Below, in pieces: positions 1 through 6,484 of a stretch of DNA of 22,070 nt (the stretch's first letter is position 1; each line of letters opens with the position of its first letter). The translations under genes were made by a program, and so were the position numbers. Location of the stretch: positions 1-22,070 of the IMG/VR virus record IMGVR_UViG_3300031705_000060; one strand, 5' to 3'. This DNA comes from a virus. Under the pieces are notes generated by a model, which saw only the letters and a list, made by a program, of their open reading frames with translations, made no database searches and was not told where the DNA came from.

Positions 1-386
1 GTGCGGTCTCAACGATTTCCGCAACGGTCAGTTCGCTCACTAAGCAGGGAAGTAGCCAGATTTCATCAGACGCAACGGGATTAACAGCTCTTGTAAGTTC
101 GATAACGAAGCAAGGAAAAATTGATACGGCAGAACAGACGCGCGTCTTGGAAAATGGTTCTCGCAGAATAACCGAAGCCGGTCTGATCCGGGTAATACGT
201 TCAAGCGACACAGTGACAGCGTCACTCCACGCGGACAGTACGAGAGTTATATGGGCTGGGCAAACTTCAGTTTACGTCGGCACAACGTGGAAAGTTCCGA
301 TAACGTACGTCAACGATAATTCGTCGTGGAAGGTCGTAACTTCCGGCTACTTTTTTGAGACTAACAAATGGAAGAGGATAGTATAG
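1..386 (+). CDS. Tail fibre / tail-tip protein, C-terminal end (5' truncated)
   Basis: The gene enters from outside the window. The frame starting at base 3 is open to the TAG at 384-386, giving the last 127 residues. Two related segments, ATVSSLTKQG and ALVSSITKQG, lie 22 residues apart near the start. Heptad-like Ser/Thr/Leu/Ile/Val repeats of this kind are usual in the coiled-coil shafts of tail fibres and tail-tip attachment proteins. The end (after ITEAGLIRV) has a predicted beta-rich character with many Trp, Tyr and Val and could be a receptor-binding or trimerising tip. An ATG at 147 lies inside the frame, but upstream coding is uninterrupted, so it is not a likely start. The four following small genes look like fibre-tip partners. 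The fibre assignment is inferred from the repeats and the position, with no recognised catalytic motif. Confidence 0.6.
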   Translation, partial: AVSTISATVSSLTKQGSSQISSDATGLTALVSSITKQGKIDTAEQTRVLENGSRRITEAGLIRVIRSSDTVTASLHADSTRVIWAGQTSVYVGTTWKVPITYVNDNSSWKVVTSGYFFETNKWKRIV

Positions 387-710
387 ATGGTAGATGTAAA
401 AATATCTGGGCTCCCTGCAAAAGGGTCCGCGATGGTCGCGGGTGATGAGTTTGAAATAAATGACGCTGGTACTTCAAAAAAGCTTACCGGGCAGAACATC
501 ATTGACGCCAATCCAGCGCCTAGTGCCGCCAACGCTTCAGCAGCCGGCATAGTCGAGCTGGCAACGAATGCTGAGGGCATAAGCGGGACAGACAGTGCCC
601 GTGCGATGACCGCGTCAGCCGTTACCGCGGTCCTCGGAGCTGCGACCACTTTTAACAAACTCGATCAACGTAGCAAGACCGCTGCACGGTTGTCCCTATC
701 AAGACTTTAA
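387..710 (+). CDS. Small tail-fibre-like protein with GIVELATNAE motif
   Basis: This 107-residue protein starts directly after the stop of the fibre gene, with GAGGA at 374-378 eight bases before the ATG. Its N-terminus (VDVKISGLPAKGS, then GDEFEINDAGTSKKLT) resembles the short attachment segment at the start of many phage fibre proteins. The middle carries AGIVELATNAEGISGTDSAR, close to the 'GIVELAT.AEA..GTD..RAV' motif that recurs in tail fibre and collar-type proteins. The C-terminus (KLDQRSKTAARLSLSRL) is basic and helical. It is probably a short fibre or a fibre-to-tail connector; a stand-alone 107-residue version is short. The motif assignment is from memory of the family and the exact role is inferred. 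Confidence 0.6.
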   Translation: MVDVKISGLPAKGSAMVAGDEFEINDAGTSKKLTGQNIIDANPAPSAANASAAGIVELATNAEGISGTDSARAMTASAVTAVLGAATTFNKLDQRSKTAARLSLSRL

Positions 711-731
711 ATTTAACCAGGAGTATTTAAC

Positions 732-1148
732 ATGGCTTTAATAAACGATCCCGTCTTCGCACAGGAACCAAAAACCGCTGGTATCGCATTCGCCGCTGGT
801 ACGCAGATCACCGAAATGGACCCGGGCACGGTTGCGCCCACAGTCTTAGTTACCGCTGGAGCGGACGGTGCAATTGTAACTTCCGTGGTATACCACGGCG
901 AGGTGACAGTCACCGCTCAGAAAGTTGTTCTTTGGCTTCAGCCACTCGGAACAGGCAGTTGGTACCCGCTCGCAGAAAAACTTCAAGCGGCGTATACGAT
1001 GGCGGCTACAACGGCTCAAACGGCTGTTACCTTTGTTGATAAAGAAAAGCCGAACATGGCGATCAGACTTGCGGGTACTGATAAACTAGGCGTGACACAC
1101 CATGTAAATTTGCAGGGTATGGCCGTCGCAGAATACACGGACATGTAA
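732..1148 (+). CDS. Small virion-associated protein, fibre cluster
   Basis: This 138-residue protein has a clear ribosome site (AGGAG at 719-723, eight bases before ATG). It begins MALINDPVFAQEPKTAG and has TVLVTAGADGAIVTSVVYHG, a beta-strand pattern like that of small phage proteins found beside fibre or capsid genes (typically '..LFTAGA.GSRI..I'). Several alternating hydrophobic strands follow (VTVTAQKVVLWLQPLG, QTAVTFVDK), suggesting a compact beta-sandwich. There is no signal peptide, membrane segment or catalytic motif. A virion surface or fibre-associated subunit is a reasonable guess from fold character and context only. Confidence 0.5.
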   Translation: MALINDPVFAQEPKTAGIAFAAGTQITEMDPGTVAPTVLVTAGADGAIVTSVVYHGEVTVTAQKVVLWLQPLGTGSWYPLAEKLQAAYTMAATTAQTAVTFVDKEKPNMAIRLAGTDKLGVTHHVNLQGMAVAEYTDM

Positions 1149-1150
1149 TA

Positions 1151-1804
1151 ATGACTATAAATAATCAGTTATTGTCGATTGGGGGCTATGCGCCCCCGGT
1201 CGCAGAAATCTCTCGAAGTGGGTTGAAATCTGTTCAGGTTTTCGATTCAAGTAGCGCTCACGGTGGCGCCGGGCACGTTACACATACGTGGACAAAACCG
1301 GAGGGTGTTACGGTGATACGTGTGCAATGCCAAGGTAGTGGTGCCAGTGGTAACACTAGCGGTAAATCAGGTGGTGCTGGCGGCTATAGCGAAAAAATTA
1401 TCGATGTGACAAACATTGTATCTGAGACAGTCACTACCGGCAACTCAGAGTCGGGTCATAATAATTCAGGTCACACTTCGTCGTTTGGGTCGCATTTGTC
1501 AGCGACGGGCGGCTACAACAACTCCAATAACAAAAGTCCATATGCTGCTACTGATGGAGGCTACGGAGGCTCTGGAGTGGGCGGAGATATAAACTCAAAC
1601 GGCGGCGGCGGAAACTCCGCGAAAGCGGGAGACGGTGGTTTCGCTGGCGCTGCTTCATACTTCGGCGGCGGGAGTTCAGGTCAGAATACAAGCAATAAAG
1701 GCACACATCCACAGGCGTATGGCAGTGCCGGCGCTGGTTGCAACAATGGATATGGCTCCGGCACCGGACAACAGGGCTGTGTAATAGTTTGGGAGTACGC
1801 ATAA
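1151..1804 (+). CDS. Glycine-rich tail-fibre tip adhesin candidate
   Basis: This 217-residue protein starts two bases after the previous stop and lacks a strong ribosome site, so it is probably translated by coupling. Residues 43-64 (THTWTKPEGVTVIRVQCQGS) match the 'W..P.GVT.IRV...G.G' opening of glycine-rich phage adhesin domains. Residues 62-205 are extremely rich in Gly, Ser and Asn, with runs such as GGYGGSGVGG, GGGGNSAKAGDGG and FGGGSSGQ. The end is a hydrophobic strand, GCVIVWEYA. Known relatives of this architecture (for example the Gly-rich adhesins of T-even-like fibres) bind receptors through polyglycine helices and variable loops. The host-recognition role is inferred from that. 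Its position just after the fibre gene fits. Confidence 0.65.
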   Translation: MTINNQLLSIGGYAPPVAEISRSGLKSVQVFDSSSAHGGAGHVTHTWTKPEGVTVIRVQCQGSGASGNTSGKSGGAGGYSEKIIDVTNIVSETVTTGNSESGHNNSGHTSSFGSHLSATGGYNNSNNKSPYAATDGGYGGSGVGGDINSNGGGGNSAKAGDGGFAGAASYFGGGSSGQNTSNKGTHPQAYGSAGAGCNNGYGSGTGQQGCVIVWEYA

Positions 1805-2157
1805 TGAAAGCTTTACTAGAACCTGACAACACTGTTTGTCAGATTGTCGCGGACAATAATACTTTTCCTGTCCACTCCACATTAGTGTGGGTTGACGCAC
1901 CAGAAGGTGTGAAAGAGGGTTTTTCGTATGACGAAGATACTGGAAAATTCACTGATGAAATGAAAGCTAACGCTGCAACCCCGGAAGGCTTGTACGACGC
2001 GTTTTCAGCCGCCCGTTTGGGCGCTTATGGAGAGGTCGGAGATCAACTCGATATGATCTATAAAGATGCGCTGAATGGCACGACACTATGGAAAGACAAA
2101 ATCACAGCGGCAAAAGCGGCGACCGCCAAAGTCGATAAACCCGACCTCCCGGAGTAG
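1804..2157 (+). CDS. Fibre-tip accessory / assembly-like protein
   Basis: This 117-residue protein starts at the ATG at 1804, which overlaps the preceding TAA (TAATG), with GGGAG at 1791-1795. The longer reading frame from 1738 lacks a ribosome site and would run into the adhesin gene. The N-terminal part (MKALLEPDNTVCQIV ... FPVHSTLVWVDAPEGV) and the part around residues 72-100 (RLGAYGEVGDQLDMIYKDAL) resemble a common phage protein type with 'Y..IGDQLD.IY..' that sits next to tail-fibre or tail-tip genes. The C-terminus is helical and rich in Ala and Lys. It may help fibre assembly or cap the fibre, but no enzymatic motif is present. Assignment is by motif recollection and neighbours. Confidence 0.5.
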   Translation: MKALLEPDNTVCQIVADNNTFPVHSTLVWVDAPEGVKEGFSYDEDTGKFTDEMKANAATPEGLYDAFSAARLGAYGEVGDQLDMIYKDALNGTTLWKDKITAAKAATAKVDKPDLPE

Positions 2158-2166
2158 GCGTAATTT

Positions 2167-3351
2167 ATGGATTTTGATAAACACTTTTCTATAGCACATT
2201 GGGATCAACACCCGAATGACGACGATTTCTACACCGCTTTCGCGGAATCAAGTGACGATTACAAAAGAGAAATCAGGGACATTTATTTTGGAGTTGAATT
2301 TCGGTACGAGCATTTAGGTCGAAGCCAGAGGTACGGCGAGACTATGGGTGTCGCGGCGACAGAAGGTCAACTCAATAACCTCTTACGCATACAAAGCGAA
2401 TTCGGTGTGGAATGTTCAATGACTGTCAATTCTTTGAACATTCCACTCGAACTAGCAACCGATCCGGTTGTATCGCAGAAATTTATAAATTGGATCGGGG
2501 AATACTACGAGAAAGGTGTTCGCAGTTGTACGCTTTCTCATACTCATTTTATGAGAAACGGCGTTCTCCAAAAGAACTTTCCAAATATGAATTGGAAAAA
2601 CACGGTTAACCAACAAGTCAAATCTGTTCAAGAAATGTACGACTTCGCGGCACTCGGCTACAACACCATCTGTTTTGACAGGTCTCTGAACCGAGACACA
2701 ACAACTCTTAAAGAAATTTATCGTGAAGCCAAGAAAGTAAAAATCGAAGTTTCTCTTTTAGCGTCAGAGGGATGCCTCCCTTCCTGTCCGTTCAAAGGAG
2801 AACACGACACTTGGCAAGAAGAATTACAAAAATCTCCACGAAATTATTGGGAAACATTTGACAACACTTGCACAGGCTGGAGAGCAAGAGCTGATGCTCA
2901 AATGCCTCGCCTCGGGACAGATATTAACATGGCGACCGAAGAGCTTTTTGAACTCTTTATGGAGAACACTGACGTTTTGAAGTTCAGCGGAAGAATGAAC
3001 GCCCCGAGCGAAATCACTGACGCGGCGTTATGCTGGACGGGAACAACCCATTCTTCGAGCCGAACAGGTGACGAAATCCAATCGGTTCCTCAATTTGAAT
3101 ACGCGGACAGTGTAAGAGAAATCTATGAGAAGAAACTTGCTCCATATCTGATAGGTCGTTGGACGCCCGGTTGGACGGCAGTATACGAAAAAAATCAATT
3201 CAAGTTAACAGGCGAAGATAACATTTGGCTTACTAAAAAAGGCAAGGGGCTGAGTAAGTTACTTTCTAATTGTAAGAATAGATGTTGGGACTGCCATGCG
3301 TGTGAAAAGGTATTTGGCGTCGAACCTTTTAATACGGTGTTGTCGTTATGA
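2167..3351 (+). CDS. U32-family-like protein (Fe-S TIM-barrel), phage accessory gene
   Basis: This 394-residue protein has hallmarks of the U32 'peptidase' family. SLLASEGCLPSCPFKGEH (residues 196-213) matches the family's '(N/E)..C...CP.R..H' cysteine motif, and DRSLNRDTTTLKEI (171-184) matches the preceding 'SREL(S/T)..EI' segment that follows a barrel strand. A second cluster, C369-x3-C373-x2-C376-x2-C379, lies at the C-terminus. Characterised U32 relatives (RlhA, TrhP, UbiU/UbiV) act in hydroxylation of rRNA, tRNA or ubiquinone, and UbiU/UbiV bind 4Fe-4S clusters; they are not proven proteases. An Fe-S oxygenase-like or modifying role is therefore possible here, but the substrate is unknown. 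The gene overlaps the sulfotransferase start by four bases (ATGA), so the two are coupled. The DNA is more AT-rich than the packaging genes. GGAG at 2151-2154 is a rather distant ribosome site. Confidence 0.65.
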   Translation: MDFDKHFSIAHWDQHPNDDDFYTAFAESSDDYKREIRDIYFGVEFRYEHLGRSQRYGETMGVAATEGQLNNLLRIQSEFGVECSMTVNSLNIPLELATDPVVSQKFINWIGEYYEKGVRSCTLSHTHFMRNGVLQKNFPNMNWKNTVNQQVKSVQEMYDFAALGYNTICFDRSLNRDTTTLKEIYREAKKVKIEVSLLASEGCLPSCPFKGEHDTWQEELQKSPRNYWETFDNTCTGWRARADAQMPRLGTDINMATEELFELFMENTDVLKFSGRMNAPSEITDAALCWTGTTHSSSRTGDEIQSVPQFEYADSVREIYEKKLAPYLIGRWTPGWTAVYEKNQFKLTGEDNIWLTKKGKGLSKLLSNCKNRCWDCHACEKVFGVEPFNTVLSL

Positions 3352-4253
3352 GCTTTAAAATACAAAAGTTATTTGCTCGGGCAGATGAGCTTAGAGCTTT
3401 TGGTGATTATGAGAACGCCTTCACTTGTTTAGAGGAAGCTAACATGCTTCGGCGTAAAAAATTACCTTTCGACATTGAAACTGATCGAGAGGTTTTTAAC
3501 CGTATTAAAACCGCGTTCAAGCGCGACTTCTTACATAACATTAACATACAATTTTCTTCTACAAATGTTGTACCGGTCTTTGTCCTCGGGATGCCGCGGT
3601 CTGGAACAACCCTAGTCGAACAGATTTTAGCTAGTCATTCGGAAGTTTACGCCGCCGGCGAATTAACGATATTGAACGAAGCTGTAAATTCTGTAGAAAA
3701 AGATTTTGGAGTTCCAGAGCTTACAGTGTTACGAGATTTTTATCTTGGAAGGCTGGAGCAACTGGCTCGGGGTAAAAAAAGGTATGTTATCGATAAACTC
3801 CCTCTGAATTTCAAATGGATAGGGTTTATCGCACTTGCTCTCCCAGAAGCTAAAATTATAAATCTAAACCGAGACCCTCGCGCGGTTTGTTTCTCTAATT
3901 TTTGTACAAACTACACCCCAGACGGAAATAATTTTGCGTATGGATTGGAAGATATTGCTCAATATTACAATCTTTATACAGAGCTTATGGATTTTTATGA
4001 CGAAAAATTTCCCCAACGTATTTTTCAAATGAACTATGAGCTTTTAACTGAGTATCAGGACACCGAGACACGACGACTTTTGAAATACGTCGGTCTAAAT
4101 TTTGAAAGTCAGTGCCTCGATTTTCAAAATAACGGTCTTGAGGTAAAAACTGCTTCTTCTCATCAAGTCAAGTCTGCGATGTACCAAGGTTCTTCACATA
4201 CTTGGCGGAATTATGAGAAAAACCTATCACCTATGTTGAAAATATTAGGATAA
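3348..4253 (+). CDS. PAPS-dependent sulfotransferase
   Basis: This 301-residue protein contains the sulfotransferase nucleotide-binding signature. The 5'-phosphosulfate loop is VFVLGMPRSGTTLVEQIL (77-94), an acidic/lysine pair DK follows at 149-150, and the 3'-phosphate site is INLNRDPRAVCFSNF (171-185) with R175 and S183. The C-terminus (SSHQVKSAMYQ, then HTWRNYEKNL) matches the end of the Sulfotransfer_3 / tyrosylprotein-sulfotransferase-like group, often fused to TPR repeats in bacteria. Residues 9-36 (FARADELRAFGDYENAF onward) look like one remnant TPR-like helix pair. It would transfer sulfate from PAPS to a hydroxyl or amine; the acceptor is unknown. Translation is probably coupled to the U32-like gene (ATGA) because no good ribosome site is seen. 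All core motifs are intact, so it is likely active. Confidence 0.85.
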   Translation: MSFKIQKLFARADELRAFGDYENAFTCLEEANMLRRKKLPFDIETDREVFNRIKTAFKRDFLHNINIQFSSTNVVPVFVLGMPRSGTTLVEQILASHSEVYAAGELTILNEAVNSVEKDFGVPELTVLRDFYLGRLEQLARGKKRYVIDKLPLNFKWIGFIALALPEAKIINLNRDPRAVCFSNFCTNYTPDGNNFAYGLEDIAQYYNLYTELMDFYDEKFPQRIFQMNYELLTEYQDTETRRLLKYVGLNFESQCLDFQNNGLEVKTASSHQVKSAMYQGSSHTWRNYEKNLSPMLKILG

Positions 4254-4260
4254 TAATATT

Positions 4261-4776
4261 TTGGAACCTGTCACCACAACTCTCAGTCTAATTGCGATTG
4301 TGAAAGCTGGTTTAGACCACGCTGAAGACCTCAAATCGATAGGGTCTTCGCTTGATAATTTATTTAGTCATCACGACGAAAGAAAAGCTGAAGAAACACA
4401 ACAGCAAAAAGTGTTGAGAAAAAGAACCGGAGAAAGTGGCAAAGACGAAAATAGCATTAGCGCCGTTATGGACGAGGTTTTGACCGAGAAATCTCACCAA
4501 ATTGCCATCGAAAGTTTGGCTAAAGAAATTAATAAGAAATGGCCCACGCCAGAAGGCGAACCGACCACATGGGAAGTCATATTGACATTGCGAGAGGAAA
4601 AACTTGCGAGAGCAAAGATACTGAGAATTAGAAAAAAGAAAAAAGATGAAGAGTTTTTTGATACTGTTTTCGCTTGGTTGAAAAATATCACGATTTTAAG
4701 TGGAGTGGCAATTGCCATCGCTGTCGCAGGTTACGTCATATATGTGAACCGCTGTGTGAACGCAACTTGCTCATGA
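4261..4776 (+). CDS. C-terminally membrane-anchored phage protein of the lysis region
   Basis: This 171-residue protein starts at TTG 4261 with AGGA at 4247-4250 upstream; no in-frame ATG gives the conserved-looking N-terminus. Residues 1-35 form a helix (LSLIAIVKAGLDHAEDLKSI), 36-135 are highly charged, and residues 143-162 (ITILSGVAIAIAVAGYVIYV) are one membrane segment followed by a short Cys-containing tail. A motif around 101-125 (TTWEVILTLREEKLARAK) resembles the '.TW..I...R..R...A' stretch I recall in uncharacterised proteins beside terminase or spanin genes in marine podoviruses and myoviruses. It could be a holin-like, antiholin or virion membrane protein. The family match is from memory. 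It ends in an ATGA overlap with the next gene. Confidence 0.55.
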   Translation: MEPVTTTLSLIAIVKAGLDHAEDLKSIGSSLDNLFSHHDERKAEETQQQKVLRKRTGESGKDENSISAVMDEVLTEKSHQIAIESLAKEINKKWPTPEGEPTTWEVILTLREEKLARAKILRIRKKKKDEEFFDTVFAWLKNITILSGVAIAIAVAGYVIYVNRCVNATCS

Positions 4777-4994
4777 AAGTATTTGAAGTTGGCGTATATA
4801 ACAAAATAGTTAGAGAAATTATTCGTTCCGGGAGAGACCTACCTTCGACGAATAATATTAGCCCGGAGTTTGAAAACACTCTTTATTTTGAACGCTTTGC
4901 GGATGATGAACCAGACGCGCGCAGACGAGTTAGTTATGAATACCCAAGAAAACTAGGTTACGTGATCGACTTCGTTAAGTTAGTGAGGGATTAG
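4773..4994 (+). CDS. Hypothetical 73-residue protein
   Basis: The start is the ATG at 4773, inside an ATGA overlap with the preceding stop, and the reading frame ends one base before the spanin ATG. A longer frame from 4674 would run through the membrane segment of the upstream gene and is rejected. The protein (MKVFEVGVYNKIVREIIRSG ... FERFADDEPDARRRVSYEYP) is soluble and charged, with an N-terminal helix and no membrane segment. It is not recognised. In T7 a small terminase lies in a similar spot between lysis genes, but this protein is shorter than usual small terminases and shows no DNA-binding motif, so that role is not claimed. It is kept because of its fit between coupled genes. Confidence 0.5.
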   Translation: MKVFEVGVYNKIVREIIRSGRDLPSTNNISPEFENTLYFERFADDEPDARRRVSYEYPRKLGYVIDFVKLVRD

Positions 4995-4995
4995 A

Positions 4996-5349
4996 ATGAA
5001 CGGCGCAATTGATATTAAACTTTTACTCTCTCTTGGTGCTATTTTAGTCAGTATTGTCAGCGCGAGCGTAATTGTTAAGCAGAAACTAGCCGCTGTCATA
5101 GATAGACTAAACGCCTTGCAAAAAGATTACGAGAGCCGACTAAGATTATTAGACCAGAGGACAGACAAGCAAGAAAATATGATCGATTTAAACGCGCAGA
5201 AAACCACGGTTCTCAGTGGTATTTTATCGCCCTCATCCCTAGAAAAACGGCACAGAGAGATGGAGCGTATACTTGTTATGTCTACAAGCAATGAAGAGCG
5301 TATAAAGAAATTAGAAAGTTTACATAATGGCAAGCATCCAAGTGTTTAA
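4996..5349 (+). CDS. Inner-membrane spanin (Rz-like) candidate
   Basis: This 117-residue protein has GAGGGA at 4985-4990 before the ATG. Residues 8-27 form one N-terminal membrane segment (LLLSLGAILVSIVSASVIV) without a cleavage site. A long charged coiled coil follows (about 28-70, AVIDRLNALQKDYESRLRLL) and then a second helix (79-110). This is the type II layout of inner-membrane spanins, which span the periplasm and bind a lipoprotein partner to fuse inner and outer membranes in the last step of lysis. The 53-residue lipoprotein gene starting inside its 3' end supports the call strongly. No sequence identity to lambda Rz is claimed. Confidence 0.7.
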   Translation: MNGAIDIKLLLSLGAILVSIVSASVIVKQKLAAVIDRLNALQKDYESRLRLLDQRTDKQENMIDLNAQKTTVLSGILSPSSLEKRHREMERILVMSTSNEERIKKLESLHNGKHPSV

Positions 5350-5488
5350 AGTTCTTATGTTGTTGATGTTATTTAATATAGTTGGCTGCAAAACGCTACC
5401 TAACTTTCCTATATTATTTATGTCACACCAAGATTTACTCGATCAAACTAGAGAAATAGACGGCAATAAAAAAGGAGAAGCAGATTGA
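5327..5488 (+). CDS. Outer-membrane lipoprotein spanin (Rz1-like), 53 residues
   Basis: This short frame starts at ATG 5327, 23 bases before the end of the inner-membrane spanin gene and in another frame, and stops with TGA at 5486-5488. The product begins MASIQVFKVLMLLMLFNIVG and then Cys21: a short basic N-region, a hydrophobic stretch and a lipobox (IVGC), so signal peptidase II cleavage before C21 is expected. The mature part is about 33 residues, with a Pro and a Phe close after the Cys (KTLPNFPILF) and a charged tail. Overlap of a small lipoprotein gene with an i-spanin gene is the classical two-component spanin arrangement. The ribosome site is weak (AGAAAG region), suggesting coupling. 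Its stop overlaps the TTG of the holin-like gene. Confidence 0.75.
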   Translation: MASIQVFKVLMLLMLFNIVGCKTLPNFPILFMSHQDLLDQTREIDGNKKGEAD

Positions 5489-5925
5489 TTACATTAATTT
5501 CAAGTGTCTTGGGATTTGGCACTTCTTTTCTCCCCAGAATCCTTGGATTCTTTGAGGAAAAACGTGATCAAGCCCACGAAATTAAAATGATGGATAAGCA
5601 GCTTGAGCAACAGATTAAGATCGGCAATCAGAAGATGCAGATGATGGACATATCTGCGGACATTGCTGAGAGCGAGACTATTCATAAAGAACACTCGAGC
5701 ATTACTCAGAAAAGCTCTCAATGGTGCATAAATTTGTCTGCGAGCGTACGTCCCTTAATTACGTTTTTTCTATTCTTTGAGTTTGTAATCTTAACATTCT
5801 TGCTGGCGTTTGGGTTCATCGATAACGATATGTTCTCCCTACTCTGGAATTCGGATACGATGGCTCCTGTTTTTGCAGCTTGCGTGAGTTTTTGGTTTGG
5901 AAGCAGAAGTTTCAATAGGAAGTAG
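5485..5925 (+). CDS. 3-TM holin-like protein (GTA holin superfamily)
   Basis: This 146-residue protein starts at TTG 5485, overlapping the lipoprotein stop (TTGA), with GGAG at 5474-5477 seven bases before. No ATG in a sensible place is available. Residues 3-22 are a hydrophobic/amphipathic N-terminal segment, 24-75 a charged helical region rich in Gln, Lys and Met, 90-112 a strong membrane helix (ITFFLFFEFVILTFLLAFGF), and 127-140 a second one. The C-terminus AACVSFWFGSRSFNRK with the preceding SVRPL matches the 'RP..T......W......S.WFG.R...R' signature of the 3TM holin family. It probably permeabilises the inner membrane to release the lysozyme encoded next. The superfamily call is by motif; holin activity is inferred. 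Confidence 0.75.
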   Translation: MITLISSVLGFGTSFLPRILGFFEEKRDQAHEIKMMDKQLEQQIKIGNQKMQMMDISADIAESETIHKEHSSITQKSSQWCINLSASVRPLITFFLFFEFVILTFLLAFGFIDNDMFSLLWNSDTMAPVFAACVSFWFGSRSFNRK

Positions 5926-5935
5926 GATATTTAGG

Positions 5936-6388
5936 ATGACGATGCGCATTAATGAAGCCGGTCTGGACCTCATCAAACACTATGAAGGGTGGCGCGCGTC
6001 CGTTTATCTGTGTAGTTCAAACCGAAATACGATTGGGTGGGGGAGTACGTGGGATCGTGATGGCAATGCTGTTACCCCTAACCATCCTGATATTACGGCC
6101 AAGCAAGGCGAGTATCTGCTTCTCCGCGAGGTGCGTCATTCTGAGAGAGCAATTGGAAAACTTGTCAAATCGGAGTTAACCGAAAACATGTTTTCCGCTC
6201 TTTGTTCGTTCGTCTACAACGTCGGATCCGGGAACTTTCAGCGTTCTACGCTCCGTATGAAACTAAACCGCGGCGAGTACGGAGAAGCTGCGAAAGAGTT
6301 CGGCAAGTGGAAGAAGGCTTCTGGAAAGACAATCCGAGGGCTTGTAATTCGCCGTAAATCTGAGCGCGAGCTGTTCTTAGCGGATTAA
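5936..6388 (+). CDS. Endolysin, GH24 lysozyme (T4/lambdoid type)
   Basis: This 150-residue enzyme cleaves the MurNAc-GlcNAc bond of peptidoglycan. The catalytic arrangement E17-x8-C26-x5-T32 (HYEGWRASVYLCSSNRNTIG) is the E-8-D/C-5-T triad of phage lysozymes, with Cys in the middle position as in some lambdoid and P1-type enzymes. The family's later motifs are present: ALCSFVYNVGSGNFQRST (88-105), the KW...SGKTIRGLVIRRKSE segment (124-143). There is no N-terminal signal or SAR anchor, so export should depend on the holin-like protein upstream. The start at 5936 is chosen for the GTAGGA at 5922-5927; 5942 is an alternative that removes two residues. The frame extends upstream to 5897 but overlaps the holin gene without a ribosome site. 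Confidence 0.9.
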   Translation: MTMRINEAGLDLIKHYEGWRASVYLCSSNRNTIGWGSTWDRDGNAVTPNHPDITAKQGEYLLLREVRHSERAIGKLVKSELTENMFSALCSFVYNVGSGNFQRSTLRMKLNRGEYGEAAKEFGKWKKASGKTIRGLVIRRKSERELFLAD

Positions 6389-6484
6389 AGGGGGAAGAAT
6401 AAGATGAAGGGAGAATTGTTCTGGCGTTCGACGAGATGCCTTTGGTTTCGTTATAAACAGTAGCTATTTTGTCCTTAATGGGGT

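Noticed and set aside
347-658. 103-residue reading frame on the minus strand
   Set aside because: It lies opposite the fibre-like gene 387-710, which has a ribosome site and recognised motifs. All other supported genes are on the + strand.
6428-6457. Possible sigma70 promoter (TCGACG, then TATAAA) before the terminase
   Set aside because: The -35 match is only 4 of 6 and the hexamers are common by chance; no second line of support was found.
6404-6463. 19-codon reading frame in the gap before the terminase
   Set aside because: It is tiny and has no recognisable pattern. The purine-rich stretch before it could be chance.
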